Source: Dysgonomonas sp. (GTDB taxonomy: Bacteria; Bacteroidota; Bacteroidia; Bacteroidales; Dysgonomonadaceae). From it: a stretch of DNA of 6,833 bases. Each line of letters begins with the position of its first letter. The first letter of the stretch is position 1. Below the pieces are notes generated by a model that saw nothing but the letters and a program-made list of their open reading frames with translations, was not told the origin of the DNA and made no database searches. Location: positions 1-6,833 of the forward strand of contig DQAM01000306.1 of NCBI GenBank assembly GCA_003523545.1, read 5' to 3'. The translations under genes and the position numbers were made by a program. Below are positions 1 to 6,833 of the stretch, piece by piece.

Positions 1-2481
1 TCCGTCTACTTTATAATAAGTAACTACTCCCGATCTCTTATCGAATACGAAATTCACTTTTGAAGAAGTAATCTCAACTTTATCCCCCTCTTGGGAAATC
101 GATAAGCGGGGTCCGCTTGTATTGGTATAAGCTCTTTTTTCACCCTTAACAGGCAGTTCAAATAAATCGTGGGCTACCATGTGGCCTTGCGGAACCAGAC
201 GTTCAGTCTGATTGCTTGTCACTTCAAACTTAAGGAAATACTCGACTCCCGGTTTCTGTTTAAGCTGGGCTGCCATAGGAATATTTACAACTAAAGAGTC
301 CTGAGGCTGAATATTAATTTTCAGAATATCTTCCTTAATTACTTTTTCATTTTCAAGAAGCTTATACTTTATCGTATAATTCGATAAATCGGTAAAATAA
401 AAACGGTTCTTTATTTTGACATCACCTTTCGATAAGTCTTCTGCTTCAAAACCGACATTCTGATGTACATATTTTACTTCCGACATAGCAGGATGCGGAT
501 CCTGGTCGGGATTCACAATACCGTCCGCAACAAAGTTACCATCCGAAGGCTGGTCTTTTTTGAAGTCGCCTCCATAAGCCCAAATCTTTCTTCCGTCTTT
601 TACATAATCCACCGCATGATCGATCCATTCCCATATATATCCGCCCTGAAGGTTGGGATATTTATAAATCTGCACCCATTGGTCGTATAAGTTACCGCTG
701 GAGTTACCCATAGCATGAGAATATTCAGACGGGACATAAGGGCGGTTATTCATGTGTTCGGAACGGCGTCCGTTTCTACCGTAATATTCGAATGATGCAG
801 CTGAAGGATACTGAGGAACAACCATATCTGTATTCCATTCTTCCAGAGCTCTTTCATAACATACAGGACGGGCCATCAAATCTTTATCCAGCTCTTTCAA
901 TAACGTATAAGCATTGTAAAAATTGAAACCATTACCGGCCTCATTACCCAATGACCATATCGTCAATGAAGCATAGTTCTTATTTCTCTCGTACATATTC
1001 CTGATGCGGGAAAGATGGCTTTCAAGAAAATCGGGATTGTGTCCCAGAGTACCTCTTTTACCCTTATCTTCATGGCCTACTGCACCTTTACGCATATCAT
1101 CCTGATAAATGGTATAATACATACCATGTGATTCTATATTCGCTTCATCATACACATACAATCCGAAAACATCACACATTTCGTAGAATTTCCTGTCCTG
1201 CGGATAGTGGCTCAAACGTACTGAATTGATATTGTTCAGTCTCATGATTTCGAAATTGCGCTGCATCTGCTCAGGACGGATATAATGACCGCCATCTGCA
1301 ACTGTTTCGTGGATGTTGACACCTTTCAATTTGACCGGCTGACCGTTCACATAGAAAAGACGCAACGGTTTTTTATTCAGCATGATGTCACTATCTTTGA
1401 TTTCGATACGGCGGAAACCAACTCTGAAAGGTACTACTTCCTGTACTTTTCCACCTTCTTCAATAGTCATAACAAGTGAATAAAGATTAGGAGTTTCGGC
1501 AGTCCATGCAGATACATTATTTAAAGTATAGTCAAAATTAACAGCAGATTTACTGTTAGCTTTGACTGTCAGATTTTGTGAAGAAGATGCGATAACTTTA
1601 CCCGATTTGTCTTTCAGTTCGTATTTCGCAACGACATTCCGGTCGTTATTATTCGTATTTTTCACATCGATGCCAAGAGCGAATATACCGTTCTTGTAAG
1701 AATCATCGAGTGAAGATTTAACCCTGAAATCCTGAATTGCAGTTTTAGGCTGCGACCACAGGAACACATCGCGCTCGATACCGCTCATCCGCATAAAATC
1801 CTGGCACTCGAGCCACGAACCGGTACTCCAGCGGAATATTTTCAAAGTCAGTACATTTTTTCCTGCATTTACATAATCGTTAATCTTAAATTCGGCAGGG
1901 TCTTTCGAGTCTTCACTATATCCTACTTCTTTACCGTTTACATACACATATACACCGGATTTTGCCCCTGCCAGATGCAGAAATATATCCCTGTTCATCC
2001 AGTCGGCAGGTATATCGATATCACGGCGGTAAACACCTACCGGATTCTCTTCGGGCAATAACGGAGGAGTCGGATTATAGGTAGCAAATTCGTAAGGCTG
2101 GTTTACATAAAAGGCTTCGCCATGCCCCTGCAATTCCCAGTTGCCGGGAACCTGAATATCACTCCATCCGGATGTACTTACATTGGCATCGGTTATATTA
2201 TCCGGAAGATTTTTATAAGCCTCTACAAAATAAAATTTCCATGTACCGTTAAGTGACTGGAAATATTTGCTTTTAGAATAGTCGAAAGAAGGAGTTTCCA
2301 TCGATTGTTCTGCACTCCCGACATTGTCGTATGTCATAAAAGTAGTGCGGGGGGCTTCCTTGTTGACAGCTATCACATCTACATCTTTCCAGTAAGGTAA
2401 GTTATCCTGGGCATCAGCAATGAATGTAGAAAATGAAACTAACAGGAAAGAATAAACAAAACGTTTTAAGGTAAGGTTCAT
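1..2481 (-). CDS. lacZ: Secreted GH2 beta-galactosidase (LacZ-type), C-terminus cut by window edge
   Basis: This gene encodes a family 2 glycoside hydrolase that removes terminal beta-galactose from oligo- or polysaccharides; the signal peptide places it in the periplasm or at the surface. The frame is open for 827 codons to base 1. Residues 1-24 form a Sec signal peptide (KR, hydrophobic core, then ADA|QD). A jelly-roll sugar-binding domain (about 70-240), an Ig-like domain (about 245-370) and a TIM barrel (about 385-650, opening with GVNIHE at 388-392) follow, then another beta domain and the start of the beta-galactosidase small-chain domain (from about 790). The acid/base is E514 (WSLGNEAGNG) and the nucleophile E586 (SEYSHAMGN). 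E450, H452 and W617 match active-site residues of E. coli LacZ. LacZ-type enzymes run to about 1,030 residues, so roughly 200 or more are missing. ATG at 2481 is chosen because it directly precedes the signal peptide. Other GH2 activities are possible, but the small-chain domain and EYSHAMGN favour beta-galactosidase. Confidence 0.95.
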   Translation of the reverse strand, partial: MNLTLKRFVYSFLLVSFSTFIADAQDNLPYWKDVDVIAVNKEAPRTTFMTYDNVGSAEQSMETPSFDYSKSKYFQSLNGTWKFYFVEAYKNLPDNITDANVSTSGWSDIQVPGNWELQGHGEAFYVNQPYEFATYNPTPPLLPEENPVGVYRRDIDIPADWMNRDIFLHLAGAKSGVYVYVNGKEVGYSEDSKDPAEFKINDYVNAGKNVLTLKIFRWSTGSWLECQDFMRMSGIERDVFLWSQPKTAIQDFRVKSSLDDSYKNGIFALGIDVKNTNNNDRNVVAKYELKDKSGKVIASSSQNLTVKANSKSAVNFDYTLNNVSAWTAETPNLYSLVMTIEEGGKVQEVVPFRVGFRRIEIKDSDIMLNKKPLRLFYVNGQPVKLKGVNIHETVADGGHYIRPEQMQRNFEIMRLNNINSVRLSHYPQDRKFYEMCDVFGLYVYDEANIESHGMYYTIYQDDMRKGAVGHEDKGKRGTLGHNPDFLESHLSRIRNMYERNKNYASLTIWSLGNEAGNGFNFYNAYTLLKELDKDLMARPVCYERALEEWNTDMVVPQYPSAASFEYYGRNGRRSEHMNNRPYVPSEYSHAMGNSSGNLYDQWVQIYKYPNLQGGYIWEWIDHAVDYVKDGRKIWAYGGDFKKDQPSDGNFVADGIVNPDQDPHPAMSEVKYVHQNVGFEAEDLSKGDVKIKNRFYFTDLSNYTIKYKLLENEKVIKEDILKINIQPQDSLVVNIPMAAQLKQKPGVEYFLKFEVTSNQTERLVPQGHMVAHDLFELPVKGEKRAYTNTSGPRLSISQEGDKVEITSSKVNFVFDKRSGVVTYYKVDG

Positions 2482-2551
2482 AATCTGAGATTAGTTTATT
2501 GATAGATATATAATTTGAAATTTTTATTTCTTTAAGGTTATAAAACTGACC

Positions 2552-2579
2552 CAAAGTTAATCAAATTAATAATTAACAA
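2552..2579 (-). promoter_or_regulatory. Candidate Bacteroides-type promoter for lacZ
   Basis: Read on the minus strand, TAACTTTG (2559-2552) matches the Bacteroidota -7 element TAnnTTTG exactly. A TTG (2579-2577) lies 17 bases upstream as a possible -33 element; the spacing is slightly short. Transcription would start near 2545, giving a leader of about 64 bases before the lacZ ATG. This is a motif match only, in AT-rich sequence where chance matches occur. Confidence 0.5.
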
Positions 2580-2667
2580 TAAGTCAAAATATGATAAATA
2601 TTGCCTTAATCGGTCAATTTCAACGAATGTATATATTTATAGTACAATCCATAAACCAATCTATAAT

Positions 2668-2689
2668 CAAACTATTTTAAAAATGTTTG
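2668..2689 (-). other. AT-rich hairpin downstream of the transporter gene
   Basis: CAAAC (2668-2672) and GTTTG (2685-2689) are perfect inverted arms. The stem can continue inward through A/T pairs with one bulge. It lies 27 bases beyond the transporter stop codon and could be a weak 3' hairpin or terminator. It has few G/C pairs and no following T-run on the minus strand, so termination is doubtful. Nothing else in the 2482-2715 gap stands out besides the lacZ promoter candidate. Confidence 0.25.
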
Positions 2690-2715
2690 GGATATACCTT
2701 CAGAGGTACCACAGG

Positions 2716-3663
2716 TTACAAGTTATAATTCAGAATAACCAATAAGGAACAAACCGAAATACAAATCCAAAGAATTACTCCTTGTAGAAAAGGCTTAAAT
2801 CCTATGCTTTTCAGAGATTCACGAGTTAGTCCGGCTCCGATAAGGAACAATGTCAAGGTCAATCCCCTTTTCGAAGCTGTAACGATGTAAGGGCTAACTT
2901 CCTGCACAAAGGGCACGAAAGTATTAATCAGCATTGCGATGATATACAGGAATATAAAATAAGGAATGGAAATTTTGCTGCCCTTCTTTTTATAAATAAT
3001 TGCTCCCAATAAAGACAAAGGTATAATCCACAATGCTCGTTCCAATTTGATGGTCGCAGCAAGATGCAGTGCAGCATCACCGTATTTCTGAGCCGCACCC
3101 ACAACCGAACTAGTATCGTGTATGGCAACAGCAGCCCACAATCCGAATTGTTCCTGAGACATATTAAGCAAATGCCCCACGATAGGAAATATAAACAAGG
3201 CAAGGGAATTTAGCACAAAAACAATCCCAAGAGATACGGATGTTTCGTTTTCGTCGGCATCTATTATCGGGGTCATCGCTGCAATAGCGCTTCCTCCGCA
3301 GATAGCTGTACCGAACGATACCAATGTACTCGTTTTGTTTGATACACGCAGAAACCTGCCTAGTAAAAGTCCGACTATCAAAGTAAGTATAATGGTGGAA
3401 GCGGTAAAGAGTAAACCTTCTTTGCCCGCTTCGGCAGCTTCGTAAATATTCATTCCGAATCCAAGCCCGACAACAGATGCCTGCAATAATATTTTGGTTA
3501 GTTTACGGTTCAGTTTCAGAAAGGGGTGTCCTAAAGTAAAAGAAAAAATAAATCCTGCTAAAAGAGCCAATGGCGGTTCAACAAATGGGAATAAGCACAA
3601 AACAGCTATTACAATGAAAAGTATTTTGCGGAAAGAATCATATCCCGATTTATTTTTATCCAT
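2716..3663 (-). CDS. YeiH/UPF0324-family membrane protein, putative sulfate exporter
   Basis: This is a 315-residue inner-membrane protein of the YeiH family (UPF0324, Pfam Cons_hypoth698), annotated as putative sulfate exporters; transport has been proven for few members. It is nearly all hydrophobic, with about nine or ten membrane segments (for example 13-29, 32-45, 84-104, 145-163, 210-224, 233-251, 268-280, 293-311). Family signatures are LLQASVVGLGFGMN (59-72), GTAICGGSAIAA (118-129, probably a re-entrant or substrate-site loop) and IHDTSSVVGAA (181-191). The length is close to the usual 310-350 residues, so the protein appears complete. The ATG at 3663 gives a short charged N-terminus (MDKNKSGY) before the first membrane segment. 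No recognisable Shine-Dalgarno is present, and only a one-mismatch -7-like box (TTTATTTG, 3715-3708) lies upstream. It is flanked by unrelated genes, so context gives no clue to the substrate; sulfite, sulfonate-derived sulfate or another anion are all possible. Confidence 0.88.
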   Translation of the reverse strand: MDKNKSGYDSFRKILFIVIAVLCLFPFVEPPLALLAGFIFSFTLGHPFLKLNRKLTKILLQASVVGLGFGMNIYEAAEAGKEGLLFTASTIILTLIVGLLLGRFLRVSNKTSTLVSFGTAICGGSAIAAMTPIIDADENETSVSLGIVFVLNSLALFIFPIVGHLLNMSQEQFGLWAAVAIHDTSSVVGAAQKYGDAALHLAATIKLERALWIIPLSLLGAIIYKKKGSKISIPYFIFLYIIAMLINTFVPFVQEVSPYIVTASKRGLTLTLFLIGAGLTRESLKSIGFKPFLQGVILWICISVCSLLVILNYNL

Positions 3664-3740
3664 ACCTCAGATGATTTTATTTACTTAAATTACTTGCAAA
3701 ATCCGTTCAAATAAACACAGCTTATATATAATCAGTAGTT

Positions 3741-3769
3741 ATAAAATGAAGAAAGCCCCTTTCCGGGGC
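3741..3769 (-). terminator. Rho-independent-type terminator of the HsdR-like nuclease gene
   Basis: On the minus strand a five-pair all-G/C stem (GCCCC 3769-3765, GGGGC 3759-3755) closes a GGAAA loop. It is followed by a T-rich tract (TTTCTTCATTTT, 3754-3743). The hairpin begins nine bases after the stop codon of the gene ending at 3779. It therefore separates that gene from the transporter gene downstream. On the plus strand the tail (CTCTTT) is poorer, so leftward termination is the main use. Confidence 0.75.
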
Positions 3770-3778
3770 CTCTTTAAC

Positions 3779-4855
3779 TCATTGTTCCAAATAAAACTTA
3801 ACCATTCTCTTTAATTCGTTACAATATTTATATATGTCATCCAGACTGTCTATATTATGCCGTGTTTCTTTCTTATTTTCGTCAAATGTTATTATATACT
3901 TATTATTTTGAGAATTAAAATATAATCGGCAAATTGGTTTTCGATTGTTATCATCAAATAAAATAGCAAAGTATGTTTGTGCATCCCTATGTGCAATTCG
4001 AGAAATATCAACAACTTCTCTTAATATTGCTTTAACTATCATGAAGCCTTCCAATTCTTCTTCAGTAGTTACGATATTGTTTTTCTCATTTTCATTTTTT
4101 TGCTCTTTCGAAATTTCTTCATTCTGCTTATCTTCTATAGTTGATTCTGTTTTAAGAGCAGATTTTAATCTATCTGATATAGTATCACTTATAAGACTCG
4201 AAATTGATTTCTTCACTAATGAGGTGAATTGATCCAATAACTTAGTAGTAATAATACCATCATAAACCTGCTTAGCAAACAATTTTACAAATTCAGAACT
4301 TGGATTTGAAAATTCTTCATTTATAATGCTTTTTAATTCATTTGTATATTTAAGTTCATTAGCGGAACTTAAGATATTATCTACATTAAAATAGGCCTTA
4401 TGAAATTTTTTAAGTTCCTCTATATGTGCAGACTTTAATTCTAATAAGTTAACTTCAAGAAATGGTTTCTCATCCATTCTATTAGGTGTTTCCAAGTCGG
4501 TGTAAAAACGATACATAATGCCATTAGTCAAAATCCCAAATTTAGCATTGGACACATGATAGTATCTAAGCAATTGATTATCATGTAGAGTTAAGGGCTG
4601 ATTCCAGTGTTTACATTCTATAAGCAAAATCGGCTCATTATTACTCATAATTGCATAATCAATCTTTTCTCCCTTTTTAGTACCAATATCACAAATGAAC
4701 TCTGGCATTACTTCCAAAGGATTAAATACATCATATCCTAAAGCTTGAAGCATAGGTAAAACCAAAGCATTCTTTGTTGCTTCTTCTGTTTGTAAATTAT
4801 CTTTAAGTTTTTCTACTCTTTCTGATAATTGTTTAATTACATCTTTAAAGTCCAT
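3779..4855 (-). CDS. Stand-alone HsdR_N-type PD-(D/E)xK endonuclease-like protein
   Basis: This 358-residue protein resembles the N-terminal nuclease domain of type I restriction R subunits (HSDR_N / COG4748 'predicted type IV restriction endonuclease'). The nuclease core occupies about residues 8-140: E24 in TEEATKNALVLPMLQALGY, D66 in KIDYAI, E80/K82 in LLIECKHW, and the HsdR-style Q94-x3-Y98 (QLLRY) followed by GILTNG (107-112). All expected catalytic residues are present. Residues 140-235 look helical. An acidic/lysine-rich linker (about 237-268) leads to a C-terminal domain (about 269-358) that I do not recognise beyond its occurrence in similar proteins. No helicase motor, methyltransferase or specificity subunit is adjacent. 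The gene is clearly more AT-rich than its neighbours, with many AAT, ATA and TTA codons, which suggests transfer. Start ATG 4855 gives a natural N-terminus. DNA cleavage is inferred from the motif; the biological role (defence, repair or other) is unknown. Confidence 0.82.
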   Translation of the reverse strand: MDFKDVIKQLSERVEKLKDNLQTEEATKNALVLPMLQALGYDVFNPLEVMPEFICDIGTKKGEKIDYAIMSNNEPILLIECKHWNQPLTLHDNQLLRYYHVSNAKFGILTNGIMYRFYTDLETPNRMDEKPFLEVNLLELKSAHIEELKKFHKAYFNVDNILSSANELKYTNELKSIINEEFSNPSSEFVKLFAKQVYDGIITTKLLDQFTSLVKKSISSLISDTISDRLKSALKTESTIEDKQNEEISKEQKNENEKNNIVTTEEELEGFMIVKAILREVVDISRIAHRDAQTYFAILFDDNNRKPICRLYFNSQNNKYIITFDENKKETRHNIDSLDDIYKYCNELKRMVKFYLEQ

Positions 4856-5069
4856 GCTGGTAGTTTTTAAGTTATTTTTTGTAAAACTAATAACTCTTTT
4901 TGATTTATGATAATTTGTCTACACCTTTTTGTTATTTACCATTTATTTTTTTCTTATTTATTTTATACCGATTAAAATAATAAACCAAGGTGAGTAAAAA
5001 TAAACTAAATTTGCAGTTCGAAATTAGCAGACAAGGAAAAGTAATTATACAACCCCTCATATAAATGAA
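4856..5069. other. AT-rich divergent intergenic region
   Basis: This 214-base gap separates the leftward nuclease gene from the rightward tldD. It is very AT-rich, with several T and A runs, and must hold both promoters. On the minus strand TAGTTTTA (4889-4882) is one base off the -7 consensus and could serve the nuclease gene. No coding potential, tRNA or strong hairpin is visible. Confidence 0.5.
5006..5013 (+). promoter_or_regulatory. tldD: Candidate -7 element of the tldD promoter
   Basis: TAAATTTG matches the Bacteroidota -7 consensus TAnnTTTG exactly and is followed by GCA, a common context in this phylum. It would start transcription near 5020 and give a leader of about 50 bases before the tldD ATG. 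No TTG is present at the expected -33 position, so the upstream element is weak or absent. Confidence 0.55.
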
Positions 5070-6470
5070 ATGTTGACGCATTTCGGTATCGGTACCGATG
5101 ATTTGCAGAAGATAATCCGCGAAGCCCTCTCTAAAGGAGGCGACTATGCAGATTTATTCTTCGAGCATACTCTCTACAATACCATATCGTTACGCGACGG
5201 CGAGGTCAACCGCGCCTCTTCGACCATAGACTTCGGAGTGGGCATCCGGGTAGTTTCGGGTGACAAAACCGGATACGCTTATGTTGAAAACACCTTTTTG
5301 TCCGACTTATTAAAAGCCGCCCATACAGCAGCTGAAATAGCAAATATACCTCATACTACATCCCCCCTTAAAATCGAGGAGAAATATTTTGACAACCATT
5401 ATAAAATTCAAAAGGATTGGAAAGACATTTCGGTAAATGAAAAGAAACAATATCTGGAAAAATTCAATTCCCGGATATTTGCTCTCGATTCCAGGGTTAT
5501 AAAATCCTCTATAAGCTTAATTGATAATACATCACGTATTCTATTTTTCAATTCGGAAGGGCTGCTGACCTGCGATTACCGCCCGATGGCTATCATGTCG
5601 GTAAGTTGTACCATGGAGCAAAACGGAGTTATAGAAAACGGATACGCTTCACGCGCTTACCGTAAAGGATATGAATTCCTGAGTGATGAACTGGCAGAAA
5701 TATTGGCCGGAGAGGTAGTTTCGCAAACATCTCTCATGTTCGAAGCAATAAAACCCAAAGGCGGTGAAATGCCGGTCGTAATGGGTGCAGGTGGATCGGG
5801 CATCCTGCTTCACGAAGCTATCGGACATGCGTTCGAAGCAGATTTTAACCGCAAGAATGTTTCTATATTTTCCGATTCGTTAGGGAAAAAGATTTGCAGT
5901 GATAACATCAACGTAGTGGATGACGGTACAATCGAGAATTCCCGCGGGGCTATTAATTTCGATGATGAAGGCATTGAGACTCAGAAAACCTATATCGTAA
6001 AAAACGGTATTCTCGAAAGTTATCTGCACGACCGCATCAGTGCAAAACATTATGGAATCGCTTCCACCGGAAACGGCAGGCGTCAGTCTTTCAGGCACAT
6101 GCCCATGCCCCGCATGCGAGTAACCTATATGGAATCGGGAATGAATACGGAGCAGGAAATGATATCTTCGGTGAAACAAGGGATATTTGTCGACAATTTC
6201 AGCAACGGACAAGTTCAGATTGGAGTCGGCGATTTCACCTTTTTTGTCAAGACAGGCTATCTTATCGAAAACGGAAAACTGACTTATCCGGTAAAAGATA
6301 TAAATATAATTGGAAACGGACCTCAGGCTCTGGCTGATATAACTATGGTAGGTAACAATCTCAAGATAGACGAAAGTGCATGGACTTGCGGTAAAGACGG
6401 GCAAAGTATGCCGGTCGGACAAGGCCTGCCTTCGGTATTGATAAGCAAACTTACTGTCGGAGGAGAATAA
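5070..6470 (+). CDS. tldD: TldD-family zinc metalloprotease
   Basis: This complete 466-residue protein is a TldD/PmbA-family (peptidase U62) cytoplasmic metalloprotease. In characterised systems TldD pairs with TldE (PmbA) to cleave unfolded peptides, including the microcin B17 leader and the antitoxin CcdA. The N-terminal domain begins with a typical GGDYADLFFE segment (23-32) and GVGIRVV. The catalytic domain carries HEAIGH (H248, E249, H253), the HExxxH zinc motif that marks TldD rather than TldE. The conserved C-terminal cysteine (C440 in WTCGKDGQ) is also present, followed by PVGQGLPSVLIS. No signal peptide or Tat motif is seen, so it should be cytoplasmic. ATG 5070 is the only plausible start; an out-of-frame ATG at 5065 opens a three-codon ORF that overlaps it. 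The usual partner tldE does not follow; a DUF5020-type gene begins 44 bases downstream and is probably co-transcribed. Confidence 0.95.
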   Translation: MLTHFGIGTDDLQKIIREALSKGGDYADLFFEHTLYNTISLRDGEVNRASSTIDFGVGIRVVSGDKTGYAYVENTFLSDLLKAAHTAAEIANIPHTTSPLKIEEKYFDNHYKIQKDWKDISVNEKKQYLEKFNSRIFALDSRVIKSSISLIDNTSRILFFNSEGLLTCDYRPMAIMSVSCTMEQNGVIENGYASRAYRKGYEFLSDELAEILAGEVVSQTSLMFEAIKPKGGEMPVVMGAGGSGILLHEAIGHAFEADFNRKNVSIFSDSLGKKICSDNINVVDDGTIENSRGAINFDDEGIETQKTYIVKNGILESYLHDRISAKHYGIASTGNGRRQSFRHMPMPRMRVTYMESGMNTEQEMISSVKQGIFVDNFSNGQVQIGVGDFTFFVKTGYLIENGKLTYPVKDINIIGNGPQALADITMVGNNLKIDESAWTCGKDGQSMPVGQGLPSVLISKLTVGGE

Positions 6471-6514
6471 CCCGCATTTTTTGATATGAATTATAACCCA
6501 ATAAACACCAAACT

Positions 6515-6833
6515 GTGAAAAAAATTATTCTTTCTTTTGCTGTATTGCTTTCTGCGCTGGGAGCATATTCCCAGGAAATACAATTACATTTCGATCCCCG
6601 GCGAGCATTACATAGCGATGTGGCCCCGAAAAATTATTTTACGGCAACTTTCCAAATGTTCAAACCCGATAAATGGGGTTCGACTTTCGGATTCATCGAT
6701 GTCGACTTTAACCAGAGCCGTGGAAATATAGGACTCGCATACCTCGAACTATCGCGTGACATCCGTCTCGGCAATCTCCCGGTTATGGCCCACCTTGAGT
6801 TTAGAGGAGGTATAGTCAGAGGTGATAATTATT
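6515..6833 (+). CDS. DUF5020-family secreted/outer-membrane protein, N-terminal part, GTG start
   Basis: This frame is open from GTG 6515 to the window end, giving 106 full codons. Residues 1-19 form a clear signal peptide (MKKIILSFAVLLSALGAYS, then QE). The mature part starts EIQLHFD and contains MFKPDKWGSTFGFIDVDF (48-65), followed by alternating beta-strand-like stretches (GLAYLELSRDI, MAHLEFRGG). This pattern is what I know from DUF5020 proteins of Bacteroidota, thought to resemble Tsx-type outer-membrane channels; the assignment is from memory of the family and no function is established. GTG is the only usable start: a stop (6494-6496) lies upstream in frame with no ATG between, and the signal peptide begins exactly there. 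Since no promoter element is visible in the 44-base gap after tldD, read-through from tldD is likely. The C-terminus is outside the window. Confidence 0.75.
   Translation, partial: MKKIILSFAVLLSALGAYSQEIQLHFDPRRALHSDVAPKNYFTATFQMFKPDKWGSTFGFIDVDFNQSRGNIGLAYLELSRDIRLGNLPVMAHLEFRGGIVRGDNY

Noticed and set aside
463..690. 75-codon plus-strand open frame
   Set aside because: It is antisense to the lacZ catalytic region, and the minus-strand reading shows clear GH2 motifs.
1285..1479. 64-codon plus-strand open frame
   Set aside because: It is antisense to the lacZ region around GVNIHE and has no family resemblance.
2928..3203. 91-codon minus-strand frame inside the transporter gene
   Set aside because: It is a same-strand overlapping frame within a complete YeiH-family gene and looks like an out-of-frame shadow.
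3945..4232. 95-codon plus-strand open frame, Ser/Phe-rich
   Set aside because: It is antisense to the linker and C-terminal part of the nuclease gene; its composition follows from the Glu/Lys codons on the other strand.
3779..5069. Possible insertion by a mobile element around the nuclease gene
   Set aside because: Despite the AT-rich composition, I found no terminal inverted repeats, target-site duplication, transposase, integrase or tRNA attachment site at either edge.
5880..6422. 180-codon open frame on the minus strand
   Set aside because: It lies wholly antisense to the tldD catalytic domain, whose HExxxH and C-terminal Cys motifs are intact. The translated product has no recognisable domain.
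6537..6731. 64-codon plus-strand frame starting with ATG
   Set aside because: The GTG-initiated frame at 6515 gives a signal peptide and a DUF5020-like sequence through the same bases, so this is a shadow.

Overview
The window looks like a chromosomal segment from a member of the Bacteroidota, most likely order Bacteroidales. It is moderately AT-rich. It has no clear Shine-Dalgarno sequences, candidate promoters match the Bacteroides-type TAnnTTTG element, and the protein families (secreted GH2 beta-galactosidase, Bacteroidota-type YeiH, DUF5020) are typical of that group. The genus cannot be fixed from the sequence alone.

Layout. Positions 1-2481 (minus) hold the first 827 codons of a secreted glycoside hydrolase family 2 beta-galactosidase (lacZ), cut by the window edge before its C-terminus. 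A 234-base gap (2482-2715) carries a candidate lacZ promoter. Positions 2716-3663 (minus) encode a YeiH/UPF0324-family membrane transporter. A 115-base gap follows, with a rho-independent-type terminator (3741-3769) serving the next gene. Positions 3779-4855 (minus) encode a stand-alone protein with an HsdR-like PD-(D/E)xK nuclease domain, noticeably more AT-rich than its neighbours. A 214-base AT-rich divergent intergenic region (4856-5069) has a candidate promoter firing rightward. Positions 5070-6470 (plus) encode a complete TldD-type metalloprotease, followed after 44 bases by the start of a DUF5020-type secreted/outer-membrane protein (6515 to the window end) that begins with GTG.

How they fit together. 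The three leftward genes do not look like one operon: the nuclease gene is closed by its own terminator, and lacZ has its own candidate promoter. tldD and the DUF5020 gene are probably co-transcribed. The window looks mostly like ordinary chromosome. The most notable item is the orphan, compositionally distinct HsdR-N nuclease gene, a plausible acquired defence or DNA-processing gene with no methyltransferase or specificity subunit beside it. The second is a tldD not followed by its usual partner tldE/pmbA. I see no RNA genes, CRISPR arrays, insertion sequences or attachment sites, and no convincing new multi-gene system.
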